A DNA stretch of 64,000 bases. Source: Actinomadura meyerae (lineage in GTDB: Bacteria; Actinomycetota; Actinomycetes; Streptosporangiales; Streptosporangiaceae). The DNA is taken from contig NZ_FZOR01000001.1 in assembly GCF_900188445.1 (NCBI RefSeq), positions 124,001 through 188,000 of the forward strand. The letters are read 5' to 3'. The translations under genes and the position numbers were made by a program. The notes under the pieces were generated by a model that was not told the DNA's origin, searched no databases, and worked only from the letters and a program-made list of their open reading frames with translations. Each line of letters starts with the position of its first letter. Positions within the stretch are counted from its first letter, which is position 1. This document shows, one piece after another, positions 8,698 through 16,400 of this stretch.

Positions 8698-9588
8698 ATG
8701 GGGCGGCTCGACGACGAGTGGGCGCGGCACCGGCCCGCCGTGTTCGGCGCCGCCTACCGCATCACCGGCAGCGCCGCCGACGCCGAGGACATCGCGCAGG
8801 ACGTCTGGCTGCGCGCGTCGTCGCGGGAGACACTGGACGACGTCCGCGACCTGCGCGCCTGGCTGATCACGGTGGCCGCGCGCCGCGCCTACGACGTGCT
8901 CGGCTCCGCCCGCGCCCGCCGCGTCGACTACGTCGGGCCGTGGCTGCCCGAGCCGCTGCCGACCGGGCCGGACGCCGCCGAGCCGGTGCTGCTGGACGAG
9001 ACCGCCGGCACCGCGATGCTCGTGGTGATGGAGGAGCTGTCGCCGCCCGAGCGGGTCGCGTTCGTCCTGCACCAGGCGTTCGAGGTGCCCTACGACCGGA
9101 TCGCCGGGGTGCTCGGGAGGTCGCCCGCCGCGTGCCGGCAGCTCGCCTCCCGGGCGCGCCGCAAGGTCGCCGCGGCGCTGCCGTCCCACCCCGCGGCCCC
9201 GCGGGAGCGCGCGGAGGTGCTGGCGGCGTTCCGGGACGCCTACGAGCGCGGCGACGAGGCGGCGCTGCTGGCGCTGCTCGACCCGGACGCCGCCTACACC
9301 ACCGACGGCGGCGGCCGCGTCTTCGCGGCCCGCAAGGTCATCGCGGGGGCGGGCCGGGTCGCCACCGCGCTGCTGCGGATCCGCGCCCGCAACACGCTGC
9401 GCCTGGAGTACGCGGAGATCAACGGCCGCCGCGAGCTGCTGGTGCTGCGCGGCGGCCTGCTGTTCGCCGTCGACACCGTCGAGGTCGCGGACGGCCGCGT
9501 CACCGCCGTCCGCCGCGTCCTCAACCCCGGCAAGCTCGCCGCCGTCCGCCGCGCCGCCGCGGCACGGCTCAGCGGCCGGCCGGAATGA
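8698..9588 (+). CDS. ECF41-type RNA polymerase sigma factor with C-terminal SnoaL-like domain
   Basis: 296 residues. Sigma region 2 (RPAVFGAAYRITGSAADAEDIAQDVWLR) and region 4 (LSPPERVAFVLHQAFEVPYDRIAGVLGRSPAACRQLASRARRKV, split by the helix-turn-helix) are followed by an extension of about 110 residues resembling SnoaL. The extension keeps the DGGG (TTDGGGRV) and NPGKL motifs that mark ECF41 factors, in which it replaces an anti-sigma factor and tunes activity. The usual ECF41 partner (a carboxymuconolactone decarboxylase or oxidoreductase) is absent; the gene sits one base behind gtrA-like. Its last 20 bases overlap the convergent LLM oxidoreductase gene. Confidence 0.92.
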   Translation: MGRLDDEWARHRPAVFGAAYRITGSAADAEDIAQDVWLRASSRETLDDVRDLRAWLITVAARRAYDVLGSARARRVDYVGPWLPEPLPTGPDAAEPVLLDETAGTAMLVVMEELSPPERVAFVLHQAFEVPYDRIAGVLGRSPAACRQLASRARRKVAAALPSHPAAPRERAEVLAAFRDAYERGDEAALLALLDPDAAYTTDGGGRVFAARKVIAGAGRVATALLRIRARNTLRLEYAEINGRRELLVLRGGLLFAVDTVEVADGRVTAVRRVLNPGKLAAVRRAAAARLSGRPE

Positions 9589-10438
9589 CCTTCTCGGTCC
9601 GGGCGGCGGCCTCGGCCAGCACGCCGGCCAGGTCCTGCCCGGTGGCCTGGGAGAAGATCACCTGGTCGATGCCGTGCTCGGCGGCGCGGCCGACGACGTC
9701 GACGACCTGGTCCACCGACGGGGTGCCGGGGAGCAGGCCCAGGGTGGTCTTCTCGATCTCGGAGTAGTCGCGCCCCTCGCGCTCGCAGTGCTCCCGCAGC
9801 ACCTCCAGCTTGCGGGGCAGCTCCTCGCCGTCGAAGAGGTTGCACGCGTCGGCGTACTTGGCGACGAAGCGCAGCGTCTTCTTCTCCCCGGAGCCGCCGA
9901 CCAGGATCGGCGGATGCGGGCGGCGCAGCGCGGGCGGCGAGTTCAGCGGGCGCTCCAGCCGGTAGTGCTCGCCCTCGAACGGCGACTCGTCGCCCTCCCA
10001 CATCCGGTGGGCGATCCGCAGCGTCTCCTCCAGCCGCTCGAACCGCTCGGCGGTCGGCGGGAACCGGACGCCGAGGCCGCGCGACTCCTCCTCGTTCCAG
10101 GCCGCGCCGATGCCGAGCCACGCGCGCCCGCCGGACAGCACGTCCAGCGTCGTCACGGTCTTGACCAGGATGCCGGGGTGCCGGTAGGTGACGCCGGTGA
10201 CCATCGTGCCGAGGGTGATCCGCTCGGTCAGCGCCGCCGCGTAGGCGAGCGCGGAGTAGCCCTCCAGCATGGGCTCCTCCGCCGGGCCCACGCCCGCGAT
10301 CTGGAAGAAGTGGTCCATCACCCAGAACGAGCTGAGCCCGCCCTGGTCGGCGTCGCGGGCCATCCGGCCGAACGTCGGGCCGATCTGCTCGGGCCCGCCG
10401 GGGAAGGTGAAGCTGGGAACCTGCAGTCCGATGCGCAT
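9569..10438 (-). CDS. LLM class (luciferase-like) F420-dependent oxidoreductase
   Basis: 289 residues with the TIM-barrel bacterial-luciferase fold: MRIGLQVPSFTFPGGPEQI at the N-terminus, ALAYAAALTERITLGTMVTG, YRHPGILVKTVTTLDVLSGGRAWLGIGAAWNEEE and HPPILVGGSGEKKTLRFVAKYADACN. These are the blocks of the actinobacterial F420-using subfamily (TIGR03560-like). The reaction is redox on an unknown substrate with F420 or FMN. It is transcribed divergently from a MerR regulator with a shared operator region, so it is the most likely target of that regulator. Start ATG 10438. Confidence 0.9.
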   Translation of the reverse strand: MRIGLQVPSFTFPGGPEQIGPTFGRMARDADQGGLSSFWVMDHFFQIAGVGPAEEPMLEGYSALAYAAALTERITLGTMVTGVTYRHPGILVKTVTTLDVLSGGRAWLGIGAAWNEEESRGLGVRFPPTAERFERLEETLRIAHRMWEGDESPFEGEHYRLERPLNSPPALRRPHPPILVGGSGEKKTLRFVAKYADACNLFDGEELPRKLEVLREHCEREGRDYSEIEKTTLGLLPGTPSVDQVVDVVGRAAEHGIDQVIFSQATGQDLAGVLAEAAARTEKVIPAGR

Positions 10439-10485
10439 GGCAGTCCCTGATGTCTCGTGGGTTTCGCTCTCACGCCCACTGTGCG

Positions 10486-10505
10486 ACCTGGAGCGCGCTC
10501 CAGGT
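10486..10505 (-). promoter_or_regulatory. MerR-type operator for the LLM oxidoreductase promoter
   Basis: This is a perfect 20-base palindrome (ACCTGGAGCG and its complement). Read leftward, CTTGACC starts just before and through it, so a TTGACC -35 is followed by the dyad in the long spacer, the classic MerR-activated layout. The LLM start codon is 48 bases away. Confidence 0.75.
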
Positions 10506-10528
10506 CAAGACGCACCGCCGCGCGCACA

Positions 10529-10558
10529 TTGACCTGGAGTGCACTCCAGGTGGAATCC
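10529..10558 (+). promoter_or_regulatory. MerR-type promoter/operator for the merR gene
   Basis: TTGACC (10529-10534) overlaps a perfect 20-base palindrome at 10532-10551 (ACCTGGAGTG and its complement). A weak -10 (GAATCC, 10553-10558) would give a spacer of about 18-19 bases. It differs from the other palindrome only in the two central bases of each arm. The two centres are 46 bases apart and are read in opposite directions. Confidence 0.75.
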
Positions 10559-10566
10559 TGAAGGAC

Positions 10567-10950
10567 GTGAGTTCCTACTCCCCATCGGAGACCGCGGACA
10601 AGAGCGGTTTCAGCATCGACACGCTGCGCTACTACGAGAAGATCGGCCTGCTGCCGGGCATCGCCCGGGACGCCGCCGGACGGCGGGTGTTCAGCGACGA
10701 CGACCTCAACTGGCTGCACATGCTGCGCTGCCTGCGCGGGACCGGGATGCCGATCGCCGAGATGCTGCGCTTCTCGGAACTGGCCCGCGGCGGCGCCGAG
10801 ACCTACCAGGAGCGCCTCGAACTCCTCGAAGAGCACGACCGCCGGGTGGAGGAGCAGATCGCGGCCCTGCGCGACCAGCAGTCCCAGATCAAGATGAAGA
10901 TCGGCCTCTACCGCGACGAGATCTGCGAGGCCGCCCCGGCCTCCGCCTGA
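10567..10950 (+). CDS. MerR family transcriptional regulator
   Basis: 127 residues. The N-terminal winged helix-turn-helix (GFSIDTLRYYEKIGLLPGIARDAAGRRVFSDDDLNWLHMLRCLRGTGMP in pieces) is followed by an antiparallel coiled-coil dimer helix (RLELLEEHDRRVEEQIAALRDQQSQIKMKIGLYRDEI). No cysteine cluster is present in the tail, so a metal sensor is unlikely; a small-molecule or aldehyde sensor of the AdhR/NmlR kind is possible. GTG 10567 is chosen because the longer in-frame extension runs through both operator palindromes. It probably controls itself and the divergent LLM oxidoreductase. Confidence 0.9.
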   Translation: MSSYSPSETADKSGFSIDTLRYYEKIGLLPGIARDAAGRRVFSDDDLNWLHMLRCLRGTGMPIAEMLRFSELARGGAETYQERLELLEEHDRRVEEQIAALRDQQSQIKMKIGLYRDEICEAAPASA

Positions 10951-10993
10951 CCGGGCTCACGCCTCCACCGGGTCCTGCCTCTCAGCGCCACGG

Positions 10994-12268
10994 CTAGCGC
11001 CGCACGGGCGTGACGCGGCGGCCGTCGGCGCCGAAGAACAGGACGCGGTCGAAGTCGACGGTCAGCGCCACGTGGTCGCCGCGGTTCGGGCGGCCGCCGG
11101 GCGCGATGCGGAACACCAGGTCCGAGCGCCGGTGGTGGCCCGCGTGCTCCTCGGGGAGCCCGTCCTCCTCGGCGGGCCTGCCGAGCATCCCGCGCAGCCG
11201 GTCCCGCCACCCGGCGGGCTCGGCGCCCTGGTCCGGCGCGCGCGGCGGGCGCCCGACCTCGGTCGCGTCGATCGTGGGGATGCCCGCCTCGGCGTAGGCG
11301 AGCCACTCGTGCCCGTGGAACTCCATGGCCCGGACCTGCCCGGACAGCACCGACCCGTGCGGCGCGGGGGAGCCCGGCGCGATCGGCACCAGCGTGTCCG
11401 GCCGGATCCCCACGATCACCGGCATCCCGTGGTGGCTGATCAGCGAGGACGCGCGCGGGTCGTCCCACGGCACGGTCAGCCGCTGCGGGCCGAAGTCCAG
11501 CAGCAGGCCCTCGCCCTCGATGGCCCACAGGGTGGCCTGGAGGAGGTTGATCGGCGGGGAGCTGAGGAACGCCGCCACGAACACCGTCGCCGGGTCCTCG
11601 TAGATCTGCTCGGGGGTGCCGACGTCCTCCAGGACGCCGTCCCGCAGCACCGCCATGCGGTCGGCCATCGTCATGGCCTCGATCTGGTCGTGCGTGACGT
11701 ACACGGTGGTGGTGCCGGTGGAGCGCACCAGCGCGGCGATCTCGACCCGCAGCTCGGTGCGCAGCCCCGCGTCCAGGCTGGACAGCGGCTCGTCCATCAG
11801 GAACAGCGACGGCTCGCGGATGAGCGCCCGGCCGATCGCGGCGCGCTGCCGCTGGCCGCCGGACAGCGTGCGCGGCAGCCGGTCGATCATCGTGTTGAGG
11901 CCCAGCGCGCGCGCCAGCTCGACGACCTTCGCGCTCGCCTCGGCGCGGTCGTCGCCCGAGACCTCCAGGGGGAACATCATGTTCCCCTTGACCGTGCGGT
12001 GCGGGTAGAGCGCGCCCTCCTGGAACACCATGGCGACGTTCCGCTCGCGCGGCGGCAGGTCGTTGGCGACGCCGCCGTTCAGCCACAGGTCGCCGCTGGT
12101 GATCTCCTCCAGCCCGGCGATCATCCGCAGGATGGTCGACTTGCCGCAGCCGGAGGGCCCGAGCAGGACGAACAGCTCGCCGTCGTTGATGCGCAGGCGG
12201 ACATTGCGGACGGCGGCGTGCCCGCCCGGATACACCTTGTCGACGCCGTCCAGCACAACATCCGTCAT
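10994..12268 (-). CDS. Sugar ABC transporter ATP-binding protein (UgpC/MsmK/MalK type), orphan
   Basis: 424 residues. Walker A LLGPSGCGKST, Q-loop MVFQEGALYPH, signature LSGGQRQR, Walker B LFLMDEPLSSLDA and switch His in VYVTHDQ are intact, followed by the OB/TOBE regulatory domain typical of CUT1 carbohydrate transporters. An unusual Pro/Asp/His-rich insert (GRPPRAPDQG to EEHAGHHRRSD) breaks the TOBE region. No permease or binding-protein genes are adjacent, so it may energise several sugar transporters, as MsiK does in Streptomyces. ATG 12268 is taken; ATG 12307 would add 13 residues. A DasR-like site lies upstream. Confidence 0.88.
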   Translation of the reverse strand: MTDVVLDGVDKVYPGGHAAVRNVRLRINDGELFVLLGPSGCGKSTILRMIAGLEEITSGDLWLNGGVANDLPPRERNVAMVFQEGALYPHRTVKGNMMFPLEVSGDDRAEASAKVVELARALGLNTMIDRLPRTLSGGQRQRAAIGRALIREPSLFLMDEPLSSLDAGLRTELRVEIAALVRSTGTTTVYVTHDQIEAMTMADRMAVLRDGVLEDVGTPEQIYEDPATVFVAAFLSSPPINLLQATLWAIEGEGLLLDFGPQRLTVPWDDPRASSLISHHGMPVIVGIRPDTLVPIAPGSPAPHGSVLSGQVRAMEFHGHEWLAYAEAGIPTIDATEVGRPPRAPDQGAEPAGWRDRLRGMLGRPAEEDGLPEEHAGHHRRSDLVFRIAPGGRPNRGDHVALTVDFDRVLFFGADGRRVTPVRR

Positions 12269-12328
12269 CGCGCCCGCCTGAGTGTGAGCAAAATCTCGGT
12301 TCGCCATCACATCGCGCGATGGCGTGGG

Positions 12329-12343
12329 TTGTCCAGACCAAAT
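12329..12343 (-). promoter_or_regulatory. Possible DasR-type (dre-like) operator
   Basis: Read leftward the sequence is ATTTGGTCTGGACAA. Its core TGGTCTGGACAA matches the dre consensus core TGGTCTAGACCA at 10 of 12 positions. It is 61 bases upstream of the sugar ABC ATPase start, a plausible promoter position. This is a by-eye similarity only. A nearby CATCGCGCGATG palindrome (12310-12321) is a competing candidate. Confidence 0.3.
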
Positions 12344-12520
12344 CCGCACTTGGCTGATGTCGTTCAGGCCGAGTCCGGCCAGGACCATGGGATTCACACC
12401 GCGGCGGGGCGGTTCAAGGCGCCCGGACGGCGTCCCCGGAGGGCCTCCCCGGCGCCGGCGGGCTGCCGGTTCGGACGGGGAAGCGCCGGATGTCGCGGGC
12501 CCGCCGTAGACTCCTTCGTC

Positions 12521-14455
12521 GTGGCAGGCCGGATTCGCAATGAGGACATCGCACTCGTCCGGGAGCGCGTGTCCATCGACGCCGTGATCGGCGAGTACCT
12601 GCAGCTGCGCAGCGCCGGCGGCGGGAACCTCAAGGGTCTCTGCCCGTTCCACGACGAGAAGTCCCCGTCGTTCAACGTGACGCCCTCGCGCGGGCTGTAC
12701 TTCTGCTTCGGCTGCGAGGCGGGCGGGGACGTCATCAAGTTCGTCCAGGAGATCGAGCACCTGACGTTCTCGGAGTCGGTCGAGCGGCTCGCCGCCCAGG
12801 CCGGCATCCAGCTCCGCTACGAGGAGGGCGGCGGACGCGGCCCCCGGCAGGACGGCGGCCAGCGCGTGCGCCTGATCGAGGCGCACCGGGCGGCGGCCGA
12901 GTACTACACCGGGCAGCTGGAGTCGCCCGAGGGCGCGATCGGGCGCAAGTTCCTGTCCGAGCGGGGCTTCGAGGCGGCCGACGCGGCCCGCTTCGGCGTC
13001 GGGTTCGCGCCCCGCGAGTGGGAGGGCCTCGTCCGGCACCTGCGCGCCCGCGGCTTCGCCGACCGCGACATCGTCGCCGGCGGCCTCGCCAAGGAGGGTC
13101 GGCGCGGTCCGATGGACCGGTTCCGCGGCCGGCTGATGTGGCCCATCCGCGACCTGTCCGGCGACGTCATCGGGTTCGGCGCGCGCCGCCTCTACGAGGA
13201 CGACGACGGCCCCAAGTACCTGAACACCCCCGAGTCGCCGCTCTTCCACAAGGGCTCGGTGCTCTACGGCGCCGACCTCGCCAAGAAGGAGATCGCGCGG
13301 CGCAGGCAGGCCGTGGTGGTCGAGGGCTACACCGACGTGATGGCCTGCCACCTCGCGGGTGTCCCGACCGCGATCGCCACCTGCGGGACGGCGTTCGGCG
13401 ACGACCACATCAAGGTGCTGCGCCGGCTGCTCATGGACCAGGACGAGTTCCGCGGCGAGGTGATCTTCACCTTCGACGGGGACGCGGCAGGCCGCAAGGC
13501 GGCGCTGCGCGCGTTCGACGACGAGCAGAAGTTCGTCTCGCAGACCTTCGTGGCCGTCCAGCCGGACGGGCTCGACCCCTGCGACCTGCGGATCCGGCAC
13601 GGCGACGCGGCGGTGCGCGACCTGGTCGCCTCCCGGCTGCCGCTGTTCGAGTTCGCGGTGCGCAGCGCGATCGAGCAGCACGACCTCGACACCGTCGAGG
13701 GGCGGCTCGCCGCGCTGGACGCGGCGGCCCCGGTCGTCGCCGCCATCAAGGACCGGTCGCGCCGCCACATGTACGCCGTCAACCTGGACCGCTGGCTCGG
13801 CATCATGGACGAGCAGTTCGTGCTGCGCCGCGTCCGCGAGCTGGCCAACCGCCGGCACGCCCGCGCCCAGGCGGGGCGCTCCCCGGCCGGAAACGGCCAC
13901 CCCGGCCGGCCCGGCCGGCGGGGCGACGAGCGCGGCGGCGGTGCCGAGCCGCGGCCGCCGCAGCGGCCCGCGTTCGACCCGTCCGACCCGGAGGTGCAGC
14001 GCGAGCGCGAGCTGCTCAAGCTCGCCGTGCAGCGCCCCGCGCTGCTCGGCCCGGCGTTCGACGAGGTCCCGGCCGAGGCGTTCATCGCGCCGCCGCACGC
14101 GGCCGTGCGCGCGGTCATCGCGGCGGCGGGCGGGGTGACCGCGGCGGGCGGGGTCGCCGAGTGGGTCGCCCTGCTGCTGGAGAACGCACCGAACGACCAG
14201 GTCAGGGATCTGCTCACCAAGCTCGGCGTGGAACCGGTCCGCTCCGCCCATGATTCGGACGACCGCTATGCAGGGGAACTGCTGGCCCGGATACAGGAGC
14301 GCCAGCTCACCCGCATGATCGCGGACGCGAAATCTAAACTCGGGCGGCTGAATCCGGCCGAGGCGCAGGAGGAGTACCACCGGCTGTTCGGCGATCTTGT
14401 CGCGCTTGAGCAGCAGCGACGGGTGTTGCGCGAGCGAGGGCTTGGGTCACAGTAA
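12521..14455 (+). CDS. dnaG: DNA primase DnaG
   Basis: 644 residues. The CHC2 zinc finger (CPFHDEKSPSF then YFCFGC) starts near residue 43, the primase core follows, and the TOPRIM fold carries VVVEGYTDVMA and FDGDAAGRKAA. The C-terminal helicase-binding domain lies after a Gly/Arg/Pro-rich linker (about residues 450-480). It makes RNA primers for DnaB-coupled replication. The GTG start at 12521 gives the conserved N-terminus AGRIRNEDIALVRERVSIDAVIGEYLQLR. It lies directly upstream of rpoD, a shortened form of the old rpsU-dnaG-rpoD macromolecular synthesis arrangement. Confidence 0.97.
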   Translation: MAGRIRNEDIALVRERVSIDAVIGEYLQLRSAGGGNLKGLCPFHDEKSPSFNVTPSRGLYFCFGCEAGGDVIKFVQEIEHLTFSESVERLAAQAGIQLRYEEGGGRGPRQDGGQRVRLIEAHRAAAEYYTGQLESPEGAIGRKFLSERGFEAADAARFGVGFAPREWEGLVRHLRARGFADRDIVAGGLAKEGRRGPMDRFRGRLMWPIRDLSGDVIGFGARRLYEDDDGPKYLNTPESPLFHKGSVLYGADLAKKEIARRRQAVVVEGYTDVMACHLAGVPTAIATCGTAFGDDHIKVLRRLLMDQDEFRGEVIFTFDGDAAGRKAALRAFDDEQKFVSQTFVAVQPDGLDPCDLRIRHGDAAVRDLVASRLPLFEFAVRSAIEQHDLDTVEGRLAALDAAAPVVAAIKDRSRRHMYAVNLDRWLGIMDEQFVLRRVRELANRRHARAQAGRSPAGNGHPGRPGRRGDERGGGAEPRPPQRPAFDPSDPEVQRERELLKLAVQRPALLGPAFDEVPAEAFIAPPHAAVRAVIAAAGGVTAAGGVAEWVALLLENAPNDQVRDLLTKLGVEPVRSAHDSDDRYAGELLARIQERQLTRMIADAKSKLGRLNPAEAQEEYHRLFGDLVALEQQRRVLRERGLGSQ

Positions 14456-14496
14456 GTCAAGGGACCGCAAAATGGGTCCTGTGATCTAGCCCTCCT

Positions 14497-15672
14497 TTGA
14501 CGCAGACTGTCCACGTGGGCCCTTCGGTGCTGCCAAGCGAGGCGCCATCGGTTGATCAGGTGGCGGACCTCGTCGCACGCGGCAGAGAGCGCGGCGGTGT
14601 GACCGTCGAGGACGTCGCTGCCGCGCTCGATCGCTCGGACTTGCCGGACGACTCCCTGGAGCGGGTCGTCCGGATGCTCGCAGAGCAGGGGGTGGAGGTC
14701 CTCGAATCCCAGCAGGAGACCGAGGACGTCACGCGAGCGGAAGAGGGAGACCTCGGCAAGCGGGCGCCGACGAGCGACCTGGTTCGGATCTACCTGAGAG
14801 AGATCGGTCGCGTACCGCTGCTCACGGCAGAAGAAGAAGTAGAACTGGCGAAATCGATCGAGGCGGGCCTGTTCGCCGAGGAGAAGATGGCGCGTACCGC
14901 CGTCCTCGCCCGCGGCGAGCTGCTCGACCTCGAACTGCTCTCCCGCGAGGGCGTGCGGGCGAAGCAACGGCTGATCGAGGCCAACCTGCGGCTGGTGGTC
15001 TCGATCGCGAAACGGTACGTCGGCCGGGGAATGCTGTTCCTCGACCTGATCCAGGAGGGAAATCTCGGACTCATCCGTGCGGTCGAGAAGTTCGACTACA
15101 CCAAGGGGTTCAAGTTCTCGACCTACGCCACCTGGTGGATCCGGCAGGCGATCACCCGGGCGATCGCCGACCAGGCCCGGACGATCCGGATCCCGGTCCA
15201 CATGGTGGAGACGATCAACAAGCTGGTGCGGGTGCAGCGGCAGATGCACCAGGACCTCGGCCGGGAGCCGACGCCCGAGGAGATCGGCCTGGAGATGGGC
15301 CTGTCGCCCGTCCGGGTGGTGGAGATCCAGCGGATCGCGCAGGAGCCGGTCTCGCTGCAGTCGCCGATCGGCGAGGAGGACTCGGACCTCGGCGACTTCA
15401 TCGAGGACGCGGACGCCGTCGTGCCGATCGAGGCCGCGGCGTTCATCCTGCTCCAGGACCAGCTGGAGGACATCCTCGGCACCCTGTCGGACCGCGAGCA
15501 GCGCATCATCCAGCTCCGGTTCGGGCTGGCGGACGGCCATCCGCGCACCCTGGAGGAGGTGGGCCGCGAGTTCGGCGTGACCCGGGAGCGCATCCGCCAG
15601 ATCGAGTCCAAGACGCTGGCGAAGCTGCGCCACCCGTCCCGCGCGCAGATGCTCCGCGAGTACCTGGAGTGA
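14497..15672 (+). CDS. rpoD: Principal (group 1/2) RNA polymerase sigma factor
   Basis: Up to 391 residues. A short region 1.1-like segment (residues 18-70) precedes region 1.2 ([16 protein letters not shown]), region 2 ([26 protein letters not shown] and the -10 helix [17 protein letters not shown]), region 3 ([17 protein letters not shown]) and region 4.2 ([25 protein letters not shown]). These are the invariant RpoD/SigA/HrdB blocks. The start is uncertain: TTG 14497 is the longest option and GTG 14515 the next, and neither has a convincing ribosome site. The very basic long N-terminus of HrdB is missing, so a group 2 paralogue cannot be excluded. Confidence 0.93.
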   Translation: MTQTVHVGPSVLPSEAPSVDQVADLVARGRERGGVTVEDVAAALDRSDLPDDSLERVVRMLAEQGVEVLESQQETEDVTRAEEGDLGKRAPTSDLVRIYLREIGRVPLLTAEEEVELAKSIEAGLFAEEKMARTAVLARGELLDLELLSREGVRAKQRLIEANLRLVVSIAKRYVGRGMLFLDLIQEGNLGLIRAVEKFDYTKGFKFSTYATWWIRQAITRAIADQARTIRIPVHMVETINKLVRVQRQMHQDLGREPTPEEIGLEMGLSPVRVVEIQRIAQEPVSLQSPIGEEDSDLGDFIEDADAVVPIEAAAFILLQDQLEDILGTLSDREQRIIQLRFGLADGHPRTLEEVGREFGVTRERIRQIESKTLAKLRHPSRAQMLREYLE

Positions 15673-15679
15673 CGGCCGG

Positions 15680-15722
15680 GCCGGGGCGGGCGGCCGGTTC
15701 CCGCCGGGCCGCCCGCCCCGGC
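15680..15722 (+). terminator. Strong hairpin terminator after rpoD
   Basis: A perfect 16-base stem (15680-15695 with 15707-15722) and an 11-base loop begin 8 bases after the rpoD stop codon. It is GC-only with no T run. Confidence 0.8.
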
Positions 15723-15780
15723 CAGGGCGTTTCCCGATGTTCTGTCGCGTTTCGTCCGAGCGGTGATCTACCGTGGTGAC

Positions 15781-16254
15781 ATGCTGATCGTGACGACTGA
15801 CGGCGTGCCGGGGCATGAGATCAGGAGCGTGCTCGGGGAGGTCCTCGCGACGGCCCTCCAGGCCGACCAGGCCGACCAGGGCGCGCCGCAGCCCGGCCGG
15901 CCCGGGAGCAGCGCGACGTTCCGGGTGACGGGGGAGCGGCCGGCGGCCGGCCTCGCCGCGGCCCGCCGCGAGGCGGTGGACCGGCTCGGCGAGGAGGCGC
16001 GCCGCAGGGGCGCCAACACCGTGGTCGGGATGCGCTTCGACACCGCCGCGGTGGCCGGGGGCTTCGAGGTCTGCGCGTACGGCACGGCCGTCTGGGCCGA
16101 GCCCGCGGCCCGGCAGCGCGACCAGGGGCCGCAGTACCAGCAGCACCAGGCCCCGCAGCAGGGCCACCTCCCGCCGTACGGGGATCCGCAGCCGGGCGGC
16201 CCGCCGATGGCCGCGCGCAACCTCACGATGGGGCTGCACGACCGGCCCCGCTGA
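15781..16254 (+). CDS. YbjQ/DUF74-family protein with Gln/Pro-rich tail
   Basis: 157 residues. The N-terminus MLIVTTDGVPGHEIRSVLGEVLATAL and the middle AARREAVDRLGEEARRRGANTVVGMRFDT fit the YbjQ_1 (heavy-metal-binding-like) fold. Those proteins form pentamers, are usually near 105 residues, and are of unknown role. The last 45 residues are an added Gln/His/Pro/Gly-rich disordered tail. ATG 15781 is used because YbjQ proteins begin directly with this strand; GTG 15763 would add six residues. It stands alone between rpoD and the iron locus. Confidence 0.75.
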   Translation: MLIVTTDGVPGHEIRSVLGEVLATALQADQADQGAPQPGRPGSSATFRVTGERPAAGLAAARREAVDRLGEEARRRGANTVVGMRFDTAAVAGGFEVCAYGTAVWAEPAARQRDQGPQYQQHQAPQQGHLPPYGDPQPGGPPMAARNLTMGLHDRPR

Positions 16255-16331
16255 TCACCTGGGCGTCCCGCCGCGCCGGACCTCCGCGCCGGACCTCCGC
16301 GCCGGGCCGGGCACCCGTACCCCGGGGTCCC

Positions 16332-16379
16332 TTGACGGGCTGAGGAGAGGCTTCGCTAATTTAGGTAAGCCTAACCACT
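16332..16379 (+). promoter_or_regulatory. efeOB promoter with IdeR/DtxR/DmdR iron box
   Basis: TTGACG (16332-16337) and GCTAAT (16355-16360) are spaced 17 bases. The sequence TTAGGTAAGCCTAACCACT (16361-16379) directly follows and matches the actinobacterial iron-box consensus (TTAGGTTAG-CTAACCTAA) at most positions, best in the left and central part. A ferrous-iron-loaded IdeR/DmdR repressor at this place would block transcription start. Confidence 0.8.
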
Positions 16380-16400
16380 TGCTCGCCCCTGGAGTCCCTG

